Below, piece by piece: positions 25,303 to 33,622 of a stretch of DNA of 64,000 bases. The notes beneath the pieces are model-generated. The model did not search any database and was not told the origin of the DNA. It worked only from the letters and a program-made list of their open reading frames with translations. The position numbers and the translations under genes were made by a program. Source of the DNA: UBA1672 sp050633645 (lineage in GTDB: Bacteria; Pseudomonadota; Alphaproteobacteria; Micavibrionales; Micavibrionaceae); NCBI GenBank assembly GCA_050633645.1, contig JBOEGX010000001.1:434001-498000 (forward strand), written 5' to 3'. Numbering within the stretch: the stretch's first letter is position 1; each line of letters starts with the position of its first letter.

Positions 25303-27213
25303 ATGATACGCCCAACCAATCAATCGACATACATTCCTTATATTGATGGCTTGAGGGCGTTGGCGGTTATGATTGTTATCCTTTTTCATTTGGATATTGC
25401 CGTTTTTCAAGGTGGGTTTATTGGCGTCGATATTTTCTTTGTTATATCGGGGTTTTTGATTACGCGGATTATTGCGAATGAGATTGAGCGCAAAGAATTT
25501 TCATTCATGGATTTTTATGCGCGGCGGGTGAAGCGTATCTTCCCTGCTCTGTTTGTTATGTTATGGCTGTCTTGCCTTGGCGCGATTGTGTTTTTTGCGC
25601 CCGATGAATATGGATACCATCTTAAATCTTTGCGGATGGCGGCGGCGCAATTTTCTAACTTCTTCTTTGCGGGGGAGCTGGATTATTTTGATAGTTCCGG
25701 CAAAAATGCAGCGTTATTGCATACATGGTCGTTAGGCGTGGAGGAGCAATTCTACTTTGTTTGGCCGCTTCTGCTGCTTGGGATACTTGGCACAAAACTG
25801 CGGAAGGTCAAGGGATTTCTAATCGGGACTCTTTTCATCAGCAGCTTAGCCCTTAGTGAATATTTGCTGCGTCATGATGCGATGCAGGCGTTTTACATGC
25901 TTCATTCGCGCGCGTGGGAACTTGCCATTGGCGGGATTTTGGCACTGAATATTATTCCAAAGATGAAACACGATTTCATGCTCCATCTACTCTCTTATAT
26001 TGGGATGGCGCTTATTCTGGCGGGGTGTTTTTTACTGGATGAACGTCATTTTCCTGGTTTGCGGGCGCTCCTGCCCTGTCTTGGGGTTGCGCTTATTATG
26101 TATAGCGCACAAAACAAGGACCTGCATATTCACAAGATGCTGTCCTTTGCACCGATTGTTTTTATCGGGGCTATTTCTTATTCGCTCTATCTTTGGCATT
26201 GGCCTATTATTATTTTTTATAAGACGATTGTTCCAGGGAATTTATCTTTCATCGCGCAAGTCTCTATTCTGGCGGCGTCACTCGTTATGGGCGCGGCATC
26301 TTATTACATTGTAGAGCGCCCATTTAGAGCGATTAAACCTGCGCCTTGGAAGGTTTTACTTTGTGGTGTTCTTGTCATTGCCATTACCTTGATTGGCGCG
26401 AATATCTTGAAAAAACATAGCAGAGCATCTTGGCGTATTACCGCCCAGATTGACAAAAGCATATCAACGCCAAATCAATGGGTGAAGGAGTGCTCGGTTG
26501 AGGGGGGGGCCTATAATATTGATGAATGTGTGATTGGGCCGAATAAGAATAGCTATGAAGTGATCTTAACGGGCGACTCACATGCATCACATTTTATTCC
26601 AACCGTATTAGATTGGGCGCAGGGAAAGGGCCTTACCGTGCGGTTATTTATGCGCGGTGCATGCAAAACATGGGTAAAGACGGATGCGCCACGATTTAAG
26701 GCTGGCACGCGGGATACGTATTGTGAGCAGCTATCGAAGGATTTTTATGCCGAGCTGAACAATAACGATGACCTTCGATATATCTTTTTGGCACAACGTG
26801 GGCCAACGGGCGATGCGGAGGAAATATTATCTCTTCGAGATATTAAGAAACTGGATGCCGAAACTGTTTTTCTTGGGGCTGTTCCGGAGTTTGAGTATCA
26901 ACCCAACACATGCTATGTCAGGCAGAATCTTTTTATTTGGACGCTTCTTCCCGCATTGAAACAGCAACAAAAGGACTGTTATGCGTTTAATGATGAGTTC
27001 AATGCCGATCTTCTTAATCGGGTTTACACGGATTTTGTTCCCGAACTGAATGAGATTGGCGTGCCTTATTTTGATGCAGCGGCATATTTATCATCGCCCA
27101 TTGATGATGCGGGGCGGTTTATGTATATGGATGATAACCACCTGAATATTCATGGCGCAAAGCACCTTGTTCCATTTTTTAATAACTTTATGGATGAGCA
27201 TACGGCGAAATGA
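25303..27213 (+). CDS. Acyltransferase-3 / SGNH fusion (OafA-like O-acyltransferase)
   Basis: A 636-residue membrane O-acyltransferase. The N-terminal acyltransferase-3 domain (residues 10-360, about ten membrane helices) opens with YIPYIDGLRALAVMIVILFH, with the conserved His29, and includes RVKRIFPAL and HTWSLGVEEQFY. The C-terminal periplasmic SGNH domain begins near ILTGDSHASHF (nucleophile serine) and ends with DDNHLNIHGA, carrying the catalytic Asp/His. Such fusions acetylate lipopolysaccharide O-antigen, peptidoglycan or exopolysaccharide. No polysaccharide cluster is nearby, so the acceptor is unknown. Confidence 0.93.
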   Translation: MIRPTNQSTYIPYIDGLRALAVMIVILFHLDIAVFQGGFIGVDIFFVISGFLITRIIANEIERKEFSFMDFYARRVKRIFPALFVMLWLSCLGAIVFFAPDEYGYHLKSLRMAAAQFSNFFFAGELDYFDSSGKNAALLHTWSLGVEEQFYFVWPLLLLGILGTKLRKVKGFLIGTLFISSLALSEYLLRHDAMQAFYMLHSRAWELAIGGILALNIIPKMKHDFMLHLLSYIGMALILAGCFLLDERHFPGLRALLPCLGVALIMYSAQNKDLHIHKMLSFAPIVFIGAISYSLYLWHWPIIIFYKTIVPGNLSFIAQVSILAASLVMGAASYYIVERPFRAIKPAPWKVLLCGVLVIAITLIGANILKKHSRASWRITAQIDKSISTPNQWVKECSVEGGAYNIDECVIGPNKNSYEVILTGDSHASHFIPTVLDWAQGKGLTVRLFMRGACKTWVKTDAPRFKAGTRDTYCEQLSKDFYAELNNNDDLRYIFLAQRGPTGDAEEILSLRDIKKLDAETVFLGAVPEFEYQPNTCYVRQNLFIWTLLPALKQQQKDCYAFNDEFNADLLNRVYTDFVPELNEIGVPYFDAAAYLSSPIDDAGRFMYMDDNHLNIHGAKHLVPFFNNFMDEHTAK

Positions 27214-27238
27214 ATTTCGGACTTTGTTCATTCAGAGA

Positions 27239-27805
27239 TTAGACTGATGTGGCAACACCATATTTTAAGATTTGACTGCAATGCTGACTTATACGCTTAA
27301 CCATGTCAACCGCGCCACGGCTTTCAACACGTTTCAACATGTGAAGAAAATCTTGCGCGTTAAGGTCTACCATCGGGATATGCCCTATTTCTGGCAATAC
27401 GTCATTATTCAAGCATTTTACGATACCACTATATGTTTGGGGCTTGATTTCAGATTTACGCTTTTCCAGCCATTCATTGGCAACATCGGAAAACTTTAAT
27501 TCGCGTTCTTGCCAATGCTTGCGCTTTTGTTCTTTTTTATCTTCGTTCGGATCAATGCCTTGTGAAACAAGCCTATGAGCCTTTGCGTGTAATTCTCGTG
27601 CTTGCGCCAAGCTAACATCAGGATAAAGACCAATGTAGAAGGTACTATTCTTAGTCGTTCCATCAGGGAATGCTAAACGAAAATCATAACGCCAGCTTTT
27701 GCCGCCTGTTTTCAAAACTTTAAGGTATAAGCCCTTACCATCGGTCATTTTATATGCAACCGGCTTGGGCTTAGCGTTAGTGACAGCCATGTTCGTAAGA
27801 TTCAT
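27239..27805 (-). pseudogene. Truncated P4-type tyrosine integrase
   Basis: The 188 residues cover the arm-binding domain (LTNMAVTNAKPKPVAYKMTDGKGLYLKVLK in pieces, DUF4102) and most of the core-binding domain, ending at ILKYGVATSV. The catalytic domain with the R-HxxR-Y residues is missing, so it cannot recombine DNA. ATG 27805 has an AAAGGAAA site; the longer frame from 27898 has none. It lies just 3' of tRNA-Lys and on the same strand, the usual place for an integrase of a tRNA-inserted island. The cut falls next to the acyltransferase gene, so the rest of the element has gone. Confidence 0.85.
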
Positions 27806-27968
27806 CAGGTGTTTCCTTTTCTTATAAATCCAAGCACCTGCAAAAGCACCCGAAAACGTGCTGGATCTGTTCCTATCGCATCGGACGAAAACGGACAAAT
27901 AAAACCCGCGTAAACGCCTGATTACTTAGTGTTTTTGGATTGCATCGGATTGTGTGGGATAAGAAAAG

Positions 27969-28044
27969 TGGTGATCGCGCCGAGATTCGAACTCGGGACC
28001 TACTGATTAAAAGTCAGTTGCTCTACCAGCTGAGCTACGCGATC
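27969..28044 (-). tRNA. tRNA-Lys (TTT)
   Basis: Read on the minus strand, the acceptor GATCGCG pairs with CGCGATC, followed by discriminator A and an encoded CCA. The D-arm TAGCTCAG...GAGC, anticodon stem CTGAC, loop with TTT anticodon, and T-arm GTTCGAATC are all present. The length is 76 nt with CCA. The truncated integrase begins 70 bases beyond its 3' end. Confidence 0.97.
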
Positions 28045-28123
28045 ATCTTGAATAAAAACGGCTATGCCGTTTGGATTGCTGCACAATATGTATTTAGTGC
28101 ATCCACGTCAAGCTTTTCTGTCG

Positions 28124-28633
28124 TTATTTTTGGAATTTTTTCTGTAATTTTTCGGCTACGAGTGGCGTTACGAATTCATCGACCTCTCCGTCGAGATTTG
28201 ATATTTCCTTTACGAAGGATGAAGACACGAATTGCCATTTATCGGCGGCCATTAAAAAGACTGTTTCAATGGTAGGGTCGAGCTTTGCGTTCATGCCTGT
28301 CATTTGGAATTCATATTCAAAATCTGATACGGCGCGCAAGCCCCGAAATATTGCAGTTGCACCGACATCGCGGGCAAAGTGAACGAGGAGTTTGTTAAAG
28401 CTTTGCACCTCTATTTCGCATCCTTTTTCCGGAAGATTTTCGATATCCGCGCGGAGCATTTCAAGGCGCTCCTCATGAGAGAACAAAGGACCTTTTTTCG
28501 GGCTGTCGGCGACGGCGATAATAAGCTTATCCACCATACGGCTGGCGCGACGGATAAGATGCAAATGCCCCTTGGTCACGGGGTCAAATGTACCAGGGTA
28601 AACGCCGGTAATGTATTTTCCGTTTTGTTCCAT
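28124..28633 (-). CDS. coaD: Phosphopantetheine adenylyltransferase
   Basis: CoaD joins ATP to 4'-phosphopantetheine, the next-to-last step of coenzyme A synthesis. The 169-residue protein has the nucleotidyltransferase motif YPGTFDPVTKGHLHLI (TxGH at Thr20-His23), IFRGLRAVSDFEYEFQM, and the SSSFVKEI block near the C-terminus. The frame continues upstream into gyrA, but the ATG at 28633, four bases after the gyrA stop, gives the family length. It is in the gyrA transcript. Confidence 0.95.
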   Translation of the reverse strand: MEQNGKYITGVYPGTFDPVTKGHLHLIRRASRMVDKLIIAVADSPKKGPLFSHEERLEMLRADIENLPEKGCEIEVQSFNKLLVHFARDVGATAIFRGLRAVSDFEYEFQMTGMNAKLDPTIETVFLMAADKWQFVSSSFVKEISNLDGEVDEFVTPLVAEKLQKKFQK

Positions 28634-28637
28634 AGTA

Positions 28638-31424
28638 TTATTCGTCTGACGGAGGTGTTTCTTCACCAGTGTTGTTGTTTCCCTCTGGGGCTTGACCTTC
28701 TTCACCATCGGCGGCGTTTAAAGTGTTATCATCCGCGCCTTCTTCATCTTCATCTTGAATGAGCCATGCAACGGAAACAACAGATTCGTCCGCATCAACC
28801 TTGAATACTGTTACGCCTTGGGCGCTCCGGCCTGTGGTGCGGATATTTTCGACTGGTGTACGGATAAGTTTGCCCTTATTGGTGACGAGCATAATCTGAT
28901 GATCATCAGTCACGGGGAAGGTTGCAACGACTTCACCGCCGTTTTTCTTCGTTAATGACATATTCGCCACGCCCTGCCCGCCGCGCCCGGAAACGCGGTA
29001 TTCATAGGCGGATGTGCGCTTGCCATAGCCTTTATTTGATAGGGTGAGAACAATTTGTTCCTTTCCTAACAATTCTTGAAAACGCTCTTGCGATAGTTCG
29101 AAGTCTGTTTCTTCGATATCCATACCTTCGGCATCTTCGCCGATCATCTGGCTTGCCATTTTCAGATAGGCATTACGCTCATCCGCTGTGACATCAACAT
29201 GCTTAAGAACAGACATAGAGATAACCTCATCATCTTTGCCTTTCATCCTTACACCGCGAACCCCTGTGGAAGTGCGCCCCGCGAATACGCGGATATCCGT
29301 TACGGGGAAGCGGATAGCTTTGCCCTGACGTGTGGCGAGCATGATATCGTCATCCTCTTCACATAACTTGACAGAGACCAGACTTTCGTCTTCACCGAGC
29401 TTCATCGCGATCAAACCGTTAGAACGGATGTTTTTGAAGTCAGAGAGTTTATTACGACGCACAGAACCGTGGCTGGTTGCGAACATTATGTCTAAACCAT
29501 TCCAAACATCTTCATCTTCGGGCATGTGCATATAGACGCTTACATTTTCTTCTTTTTCAAGCGGCAGCATATTGACCAAGGCTTTACCACGGCTTTGCGG
29601 CGTTGCAAGTGGAAGCTGATATACCTTCATACGGTGAACGATACCTCGGCTGGTGAAAAATAGAATTGGTGTGTGGGTTGAGGCTACGAACAAATCAGAG
29701 ACGAAATCTTCGTCCTTCATTGCCATGCCCGAGCGCCCCTTACCACCGCGTCTTTGTGCGCGATATGTATCCAATGGAACGCGTTTCACATAGCCACCAT
29801 GGGTGATTGTCACAACCATATCTTCACGTTGGATAAGGTCTTCGATATCCATTTCAAATTCGGCGTCGCAAAGCTCTGTACGGCGCGGCGTTCCGAATTT
29901 TTCTTTGACTTCTTGCAGTTCATCCACCAGAACTTGGAGCATTTTTTCACGGTCACGCAAGATTGTGAGCAATTCAGCGATAAGATCAGTGATTTCTCTC
30001 AACTCATCACCGATTTTGCCGCGTTCTAACCCAGTAAGTTTGTGCAGGCGCAGGTCAAGAATGGCCTTGGCTTGGACTTCGCTCATTTGATAAGTGCCGT
30101 CATCTTCGACGAAATGCTCTGGATCGGCAATCAGCTCAATCAGTGGCGCAATATCATGTGCAGGCCAACGCTTTGCCATCAAGCCTTCACGGGCTTCGGT
30201 TGGGTTGGGCGCATTACGGATAAGGGCGATAATTTCATCAATATTAGCCACAGCCACGGCCAGACCGGCCAAAACATGGGCACGGTCGCGGGCTTTACCG
30301 AGTTCAAAAATTGTACGACGGGTTATAACCTCTTCGCGGAACTTCACAAAGGCCTTAACCATGTCACGCAAAATCATGATTTGCGGCTTACCATTATGAA
30401 GCGCAACCATGTTGCATGAGAAATTGGTTTGGAGCGCCGTGTATTTGAACAGCTGGTTCAATACAACGTCATAATTTGCGCCGACTTTTAATTCAATAAC
30501 AACGCGCACGCCGTCACGGTCTGATTCATCTCGGATTTCGGCGATGTCTTCCACGATTTTTTCACGGGCTACTTCACCAAGGCGCTCTAATAACTTGCCC
30601 TTATTCACCTGATATGGAACCTCGTGAACGATAATTGCCTCACGGCGGCCTACTTCCTCCATAGAGGTTTTGGCACGCATTTTAACCGAGCCATTGCCCG
30701 TGTGATACGCCGAATGAATTCCCATTTTACCAAGGATATGTGCGCCTGTTGGAAAATCCGGCCCTGGGATAATCTCTATTAATTCTTCTGTTGTGATGTC
30801 AGGGTTGGCAACATAAGCGCAGCACGCATCAATAACCTCACCAAGATTATGCGGCGGGATGTTTGTCGCCATACCAACGGCAATCCCCCCAGCGCCATTC
30901 ACAAGAAGATTTGGAATGCGTGACGGAAGAACCTTTGGCTCTGTTTCGCTCTCATCATAATTGGGTTGAAAATCAACGGTGTCTTTTTCAATATCAATCA
31001 GAACGGCTTCGGCGGCCTTTTCAAGGCGTGCCTCTGTATAACGCATCGCGGCGGGGCTGTCGCCATCCATAGAGCCGAAGTTCCCCTGCCCGTCAACCAA
31101 TGGTACGCGCAATGACCATGGCTGTGCCATACGCACCATTGAATCATAAATAGCAGAATCCCCGTGCGGGTGATATTTACCCATCACTTCCCCGACAATA
31201 CGGGCGGATTTTTTATAGGCCTTATCCGATGTAAAACCACCAGCCTTCATTGCATAAAGAATGCGGCGGTGAACTGGTTTTAACCCGTCACGCACATCTG
31301 GCAAAGCCCTGCTTACGATCACGCTCATGGCGTAATCGAGATAGGATTGCTTCATTTCTTCTTCCAACGCGATGGTTGGCGAAATTTCAGATGCGCTGTC
31401 TTCTGGGGTTAAATCGTCACTCAT
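28638..31424 (-). CDS. gyrA: DNA gyrase subunit A
   Basis: GyrA cuts and rejoins DNA in the gyrase complex. The 928 residues show the winged-helix domain with the quinolone-resistance region (HPHGDSAIYDSMVRMAQPWSLR), catalytic tyrosine in AAMRYTEARL, the coiled-coil tower, and the C-terminal beta-pinwheel. The GyrA-box is present as QRRGGKG. The C-terminal tail is long and acidic (DEDEEGADDNT...). The quinolone-region serine position is S (GDSA) and the acidic residue D-S pattern is as expected, so no resistance change is evident. coaD follows within four bases. Confidence 0.98.
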   Translation of the reverse strand: MSDDLTPEDSASEISPTIALEEEMKQSYLDYAMSVIVSRALPDVRDGLKPVHRRILYAMKAGGFTSDKAYKKSARIVGEVMGKYHPHGDSAIYDSMVRMAQPWSLRVPLVDGQGNFGSMDGDSPAAMRYTEARLEKAAEAVLIDIEKDTVDFQPNYDESETEPKVLPSRIPNLLVNGAGGIAVGMATNIPPHNLGEVIDACCAYVANPDITTEELIEIIPGPDFPTGAHILGKMGIHSAYHTGNGSVKMRAKTSMEEVGRREAIIVHEVPYQVNKGKLLERLGEVAREKIVEDIAEIRDESDRDGVRVVIELKVGANYDVVLNQLFKYTALQTNFSCNMVALHNGKPQIMILRDMVKAFVKFREEVITRRTIFELGKARDRAHVLAGLAVAVANIDEIIALIRNAPNPTEAREGLMAKRWPAHDIAPLIELIADPEHFVEDDGTYQMSEVQAKAILDLRLHKLTGLERGKIGDELREITDLIAELLTILRDREKMLQVLVDELQEVKEKFGTPRRTELCDAEFEMDIEDLIQREDMVVTITHGGYVKRVPLDTYRAQRRGGKGRSGMAMKDEDFVSDLFVASTHTPILFFTSRGIVHRMKVYQLPLATPQSRGKALVNMLPLEKEENVSVYMHMPEDEDVWNGLDIMFATSHGSVRRNKLSDFKNIRSNGLIAMKLGEDESLVSVKLCEEDDDIMLATRQGKAIRFPVTDIRVFAGRTSTGVRGVRMKGKDDEVISMSVLKHVDVTADERNAYLKMASQMIGEDAEGMDIEETDFELSQERFQELLGKEQIVLTLSNKGYGKRTSAYEYRVSGRGGQGVANMSLTKKNGGEVVATFPVTDDHQIMLVTNKGKLIRTPVENIRTTGRSAQGVTVFKVDADESVVSVAWLIQDEDEEGADDNTLNAADGEEGQAPEGNNNTGEETPPSDE

Positions 31425-31468
31425 ATTTATCTACGTCTTCTTTTGTTGTTTTCAAACCAAACAAATGC

Positions 31469-32041
31469 TTATTGCCCTGTTTTAATTCGCATAATAGCCT
31501 TATCAACCATACGGGTTATTTCAGGTTGGACGGCTTTTGCCCAATATCCCATTTTCACCGATGCTGTTAAGGCTTCAGGCTTGCTATAATAATCAACCAT
31601 TACCTCAAGTTCTTTCAATGTATAGGTTTCTACCATTGCGTCCATCGAAATACGCTCAATCGCGTTGTAATTAAGCATGCTGTTCATTACATTAACGAAA
31701 GATGTGCGCTCATTCTCTGGTAACATCATTGATGCTCGCTTCACCGCGCCATCAACCTGAATTCTTGTTGGCCTGATCTCATGCATCTTTTTGGCCAAGG
31801 CGGTTTTTTTATCCAAAACCGCTTTATCTGCATTTTCAGCCTTTGCGGCCTCTATACCAACAATAACGGGATCAACCAATTCGCCTTCACCAACGGAATC
31901 GTTACCCGGAGATAAAGCCTCTTCCTTCGCCACTACTGTCTTTTGTAGAACATCATCCGCATTTACGGCCTCGCCCTGTGCAAAAGCATTTCCAACGCAT
32001 AGGGCACTTGCCATCACTGTTATCATAAGGGTTTTACGCAT
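31469..32041 (-). CDS. DUF2059-like exported protein
   Basis: A 190-residue protein with a signal peptide (MRKTLMITVMASALCVGNAFA, cut after AFA). The C-terminal 90 residues match the DUF2059 pattern: METYTLKELEVMVDYYSKPEA preceded by FVNVMNSMLNYNAIERIS. An alanine-rich, probably helical stretch of about 50 residues joins the two parts. Function is unknown; a periplasmic location is inferred. It lies between ssb and gyrA on the same strand. Confidence 0.8.
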   Translation of the reverse strand: MRKTLMITVMASALCVGNAFAQGEAVNADDVLQKTVVAKEEALSPGNDSVGEGELVDPVIVGIEAAKAENADKAVLDKKTALAKKMHEIRPTRIQVDGAVKRASMMLPENERTSFVNVMNSMLNYNAIERISMDAMVETYTLKELEVMVDYYSKPEALTASVKMGYWAKAVQPEITRMVDKAIMRIKTGQ

Positions 32042-32085
32042 ATTTACTCCTCTTCAACCGAATACAAATATTCATATATCGATTA

Positions 32086-32571
32086 TTAAAATGGTATTTC
32101 ATCATCCATTGCGTCCACTGGTGCGGCGCTTTGTTGTTGCTGAGCAGGTGCACCAGAACCATATCCGCCGCCGTAACCACCATCATTGAACGACTGACCA
32201 CCACCAGATGCACCGCCAGAATTACGAGAATCAAGCATTGTAAGCTCTCCACGGAATGGGCGAAGTACAATTTCAGTTGTATATTTCTTTTGACCGTCTT
32301 GTTCCCATGAGCGGGTTTCGACTTGCCCCTCGATATAGACTTTTGCGCCTTTTTTAAGGTAGTTTTCACAGACTGTTACAAGACCTTTATTAAATACCAC
32401 AACGCGATGCCATTCGGTTTTCTCTTTACGCTCGCCAGTGGCCTTGTCTTTCCAGCTCTCGGATGTTGCAATAGAAAGATTGACGACCTTATCGCCTGAC
32501 TGCATCGTACGAACATCGGGATCTGCCCCCAAATTCCCAACTAAAATCACTTTATTGACACTACCAGCCAC
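32086..32571 (-). CDS. ssb: Single-stranded DNA-binding protein
   Basis: SSB coats single-stranded DNA during replication and repair. The 161-residue protein has the OB-fold start SVNKVILVGNLGADPDVRT, TEWHRVVVFNK and VYIEGQVETRSWEQDGQ. A glycine-rich linker and the acidic tip DAMDDEIPF, which binds partner proteins, follow. The frame opens at 32709, but a GTG at 32571 (VAGSVNKV) has a GGAG site ten bases upstream and fits the family. ssb and uvrA are commonly divergent; here a GGDEF gene is inserted between them. Confidence 0.95.
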   Translation of the reverse strand: MAGSVNKVILVGNLGADPDVRTMQSGDKVVNLSIATSESWKDKATGERKEKTEWHRVVVFNKGLVTVCENYLKKGAKVYIEGQVETRSWEQDGQKKYTTEIVLRPFRGELTMLDSRNSGGASGGGQSFNDGGYGGGYGSGAPAQQQQSAAPVDAMDDEIPF

Positions 32572-32750
32572 GTCTTTACTCCATCTATATGTATTAAGGA
32601 ATCGTAGTATAGACTCCTTATATATAAAGCTAAAGCCTTTATCGGAATTATTTACGGAAAAATGTGGGGGGATTTTAGGGGCGTCTAAACGGAAAGATTT
32701 TCTTTGCAAAACAGTAAGTGATGCATATATAATGCAAATAAAAAAATGCG

Positions 32751-33581
32751 GTGATTATTAAAGTGGAAGAGTTCAATAAAAATCAGGCTAAATTTTTAAC
32801 AGAGCAATTTACGGAAGTAAAAGGTCAGTTAGAGGACTCTGCCCTGCACTCTGAACATAAAAAAAATTATGTTGCCGTCTGCATGGCTAATATAGGCCGG
32901 CTGCAACAAAACCCAACTTATGAAACCCTTGTCATGTCATCTGAATCCCTGATGTTTGCACATGGCATGCTGTCAGAGCATAAGAATGCTATGATTAACG
33001 GCGTTTCGGGGCTTCCCAACCGATTGGCCTTCAACAGAGAGTTAGATAATATTATTCAGCGCACCGAACGTGATCATGATAGCAACGATAGAGTTCGATA
33101 TGCGATGCTATATATTGATGGCGATGAATTTGGTGAACTTAACGAAGCCCTCGGTCACCTAGGTGGAGACCAAGCCATTAAAGAATTAGGACAAATACTT
33201 GAAGAAACATCGCGTGGTGGTGAAGAAATTTACCATTGGGGCGGAGATGAATTTGCAGTATTCCTTCGAGATGAACATTCAAAAACAGATGCTGAAGCAA
33301 AAGAGCATTTTGAAAATGCTTTGGAACGTTTTAAAGCACCGTTTGAAGAAAACACGATCACCTATAATAATAAAACGCGCCCATTATCAGCTAGCCTCGG
33401 GTTTTATATCATTAACGATGATGATTTTGTAGGGCTGTCAGACACTAATAAGAAAGAAATGATTCAGAATGTCGCAGATAATTCTGTATATGATGCAAAA
33501 AACGACAGGGCTGAGCGCTTAAACCGTATTTGGAACATCATTGATAACAAACAATCTCAAGATCCCCCTCAGCCACAATAA
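32751..33581 (+). CDS. GGDEF-domain protein (putative diguanylate cyclase)
   Basis: A 276-residue cytoplasmic protein. About 85 helical N-terminal residues precede a GGDEF domain with SGLPNRLAFNREL, YIDGDEFGELNEALGHLGGD, and the intact active-site GGDEF at 164-168 (HWGGDEFAVF). The usual product-inhibition RxxD site is absent (RGGE). A cyclase making c-di-GMP is therefore likely, but no membrane or known sensor domain is seen. The start is a GTG at 32751, or possibly GTG 32763; neither has a convincing ribosome-binding site. Confidence 0.85.
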   Translation: MIIKVEEFNKNQAKFLTEQFTEVKGQLEDSALHSEHKKNYVAVCMANIGRLQQNPTYETLVMSSESLMFAHGMLSEHKNAMINGVSGLPNRLAFNRELDNIIQRTERDHDSNDRVRYAMLYIDGDEFGELNEALGHLGGDQAIKELGQILEETSRGGEEIYHWGGDEFAVFLRDEHSKTDAEAKEHFENALERFKAPFEENTITYNNKTRPLSASLGFYIINDDDFVGLSDTNKKEMIQNVADNSVYDAKNDRAERLNRIWNIIDNKQSQDPPQPQ

Positions 33582-33622
33582 TTCCCTTTATTTATTCGTA
33601 AAACCTGCATAATATCCCGCCT

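Noticed and set aside
27878..27949. Two GCATCGGA repeats beside tRNA-Lys as integrase attachment arms
   Set aside because: Eight bases twice in AT-rich sequence is not significant, and no tRNA 3' end duplicate was seen.
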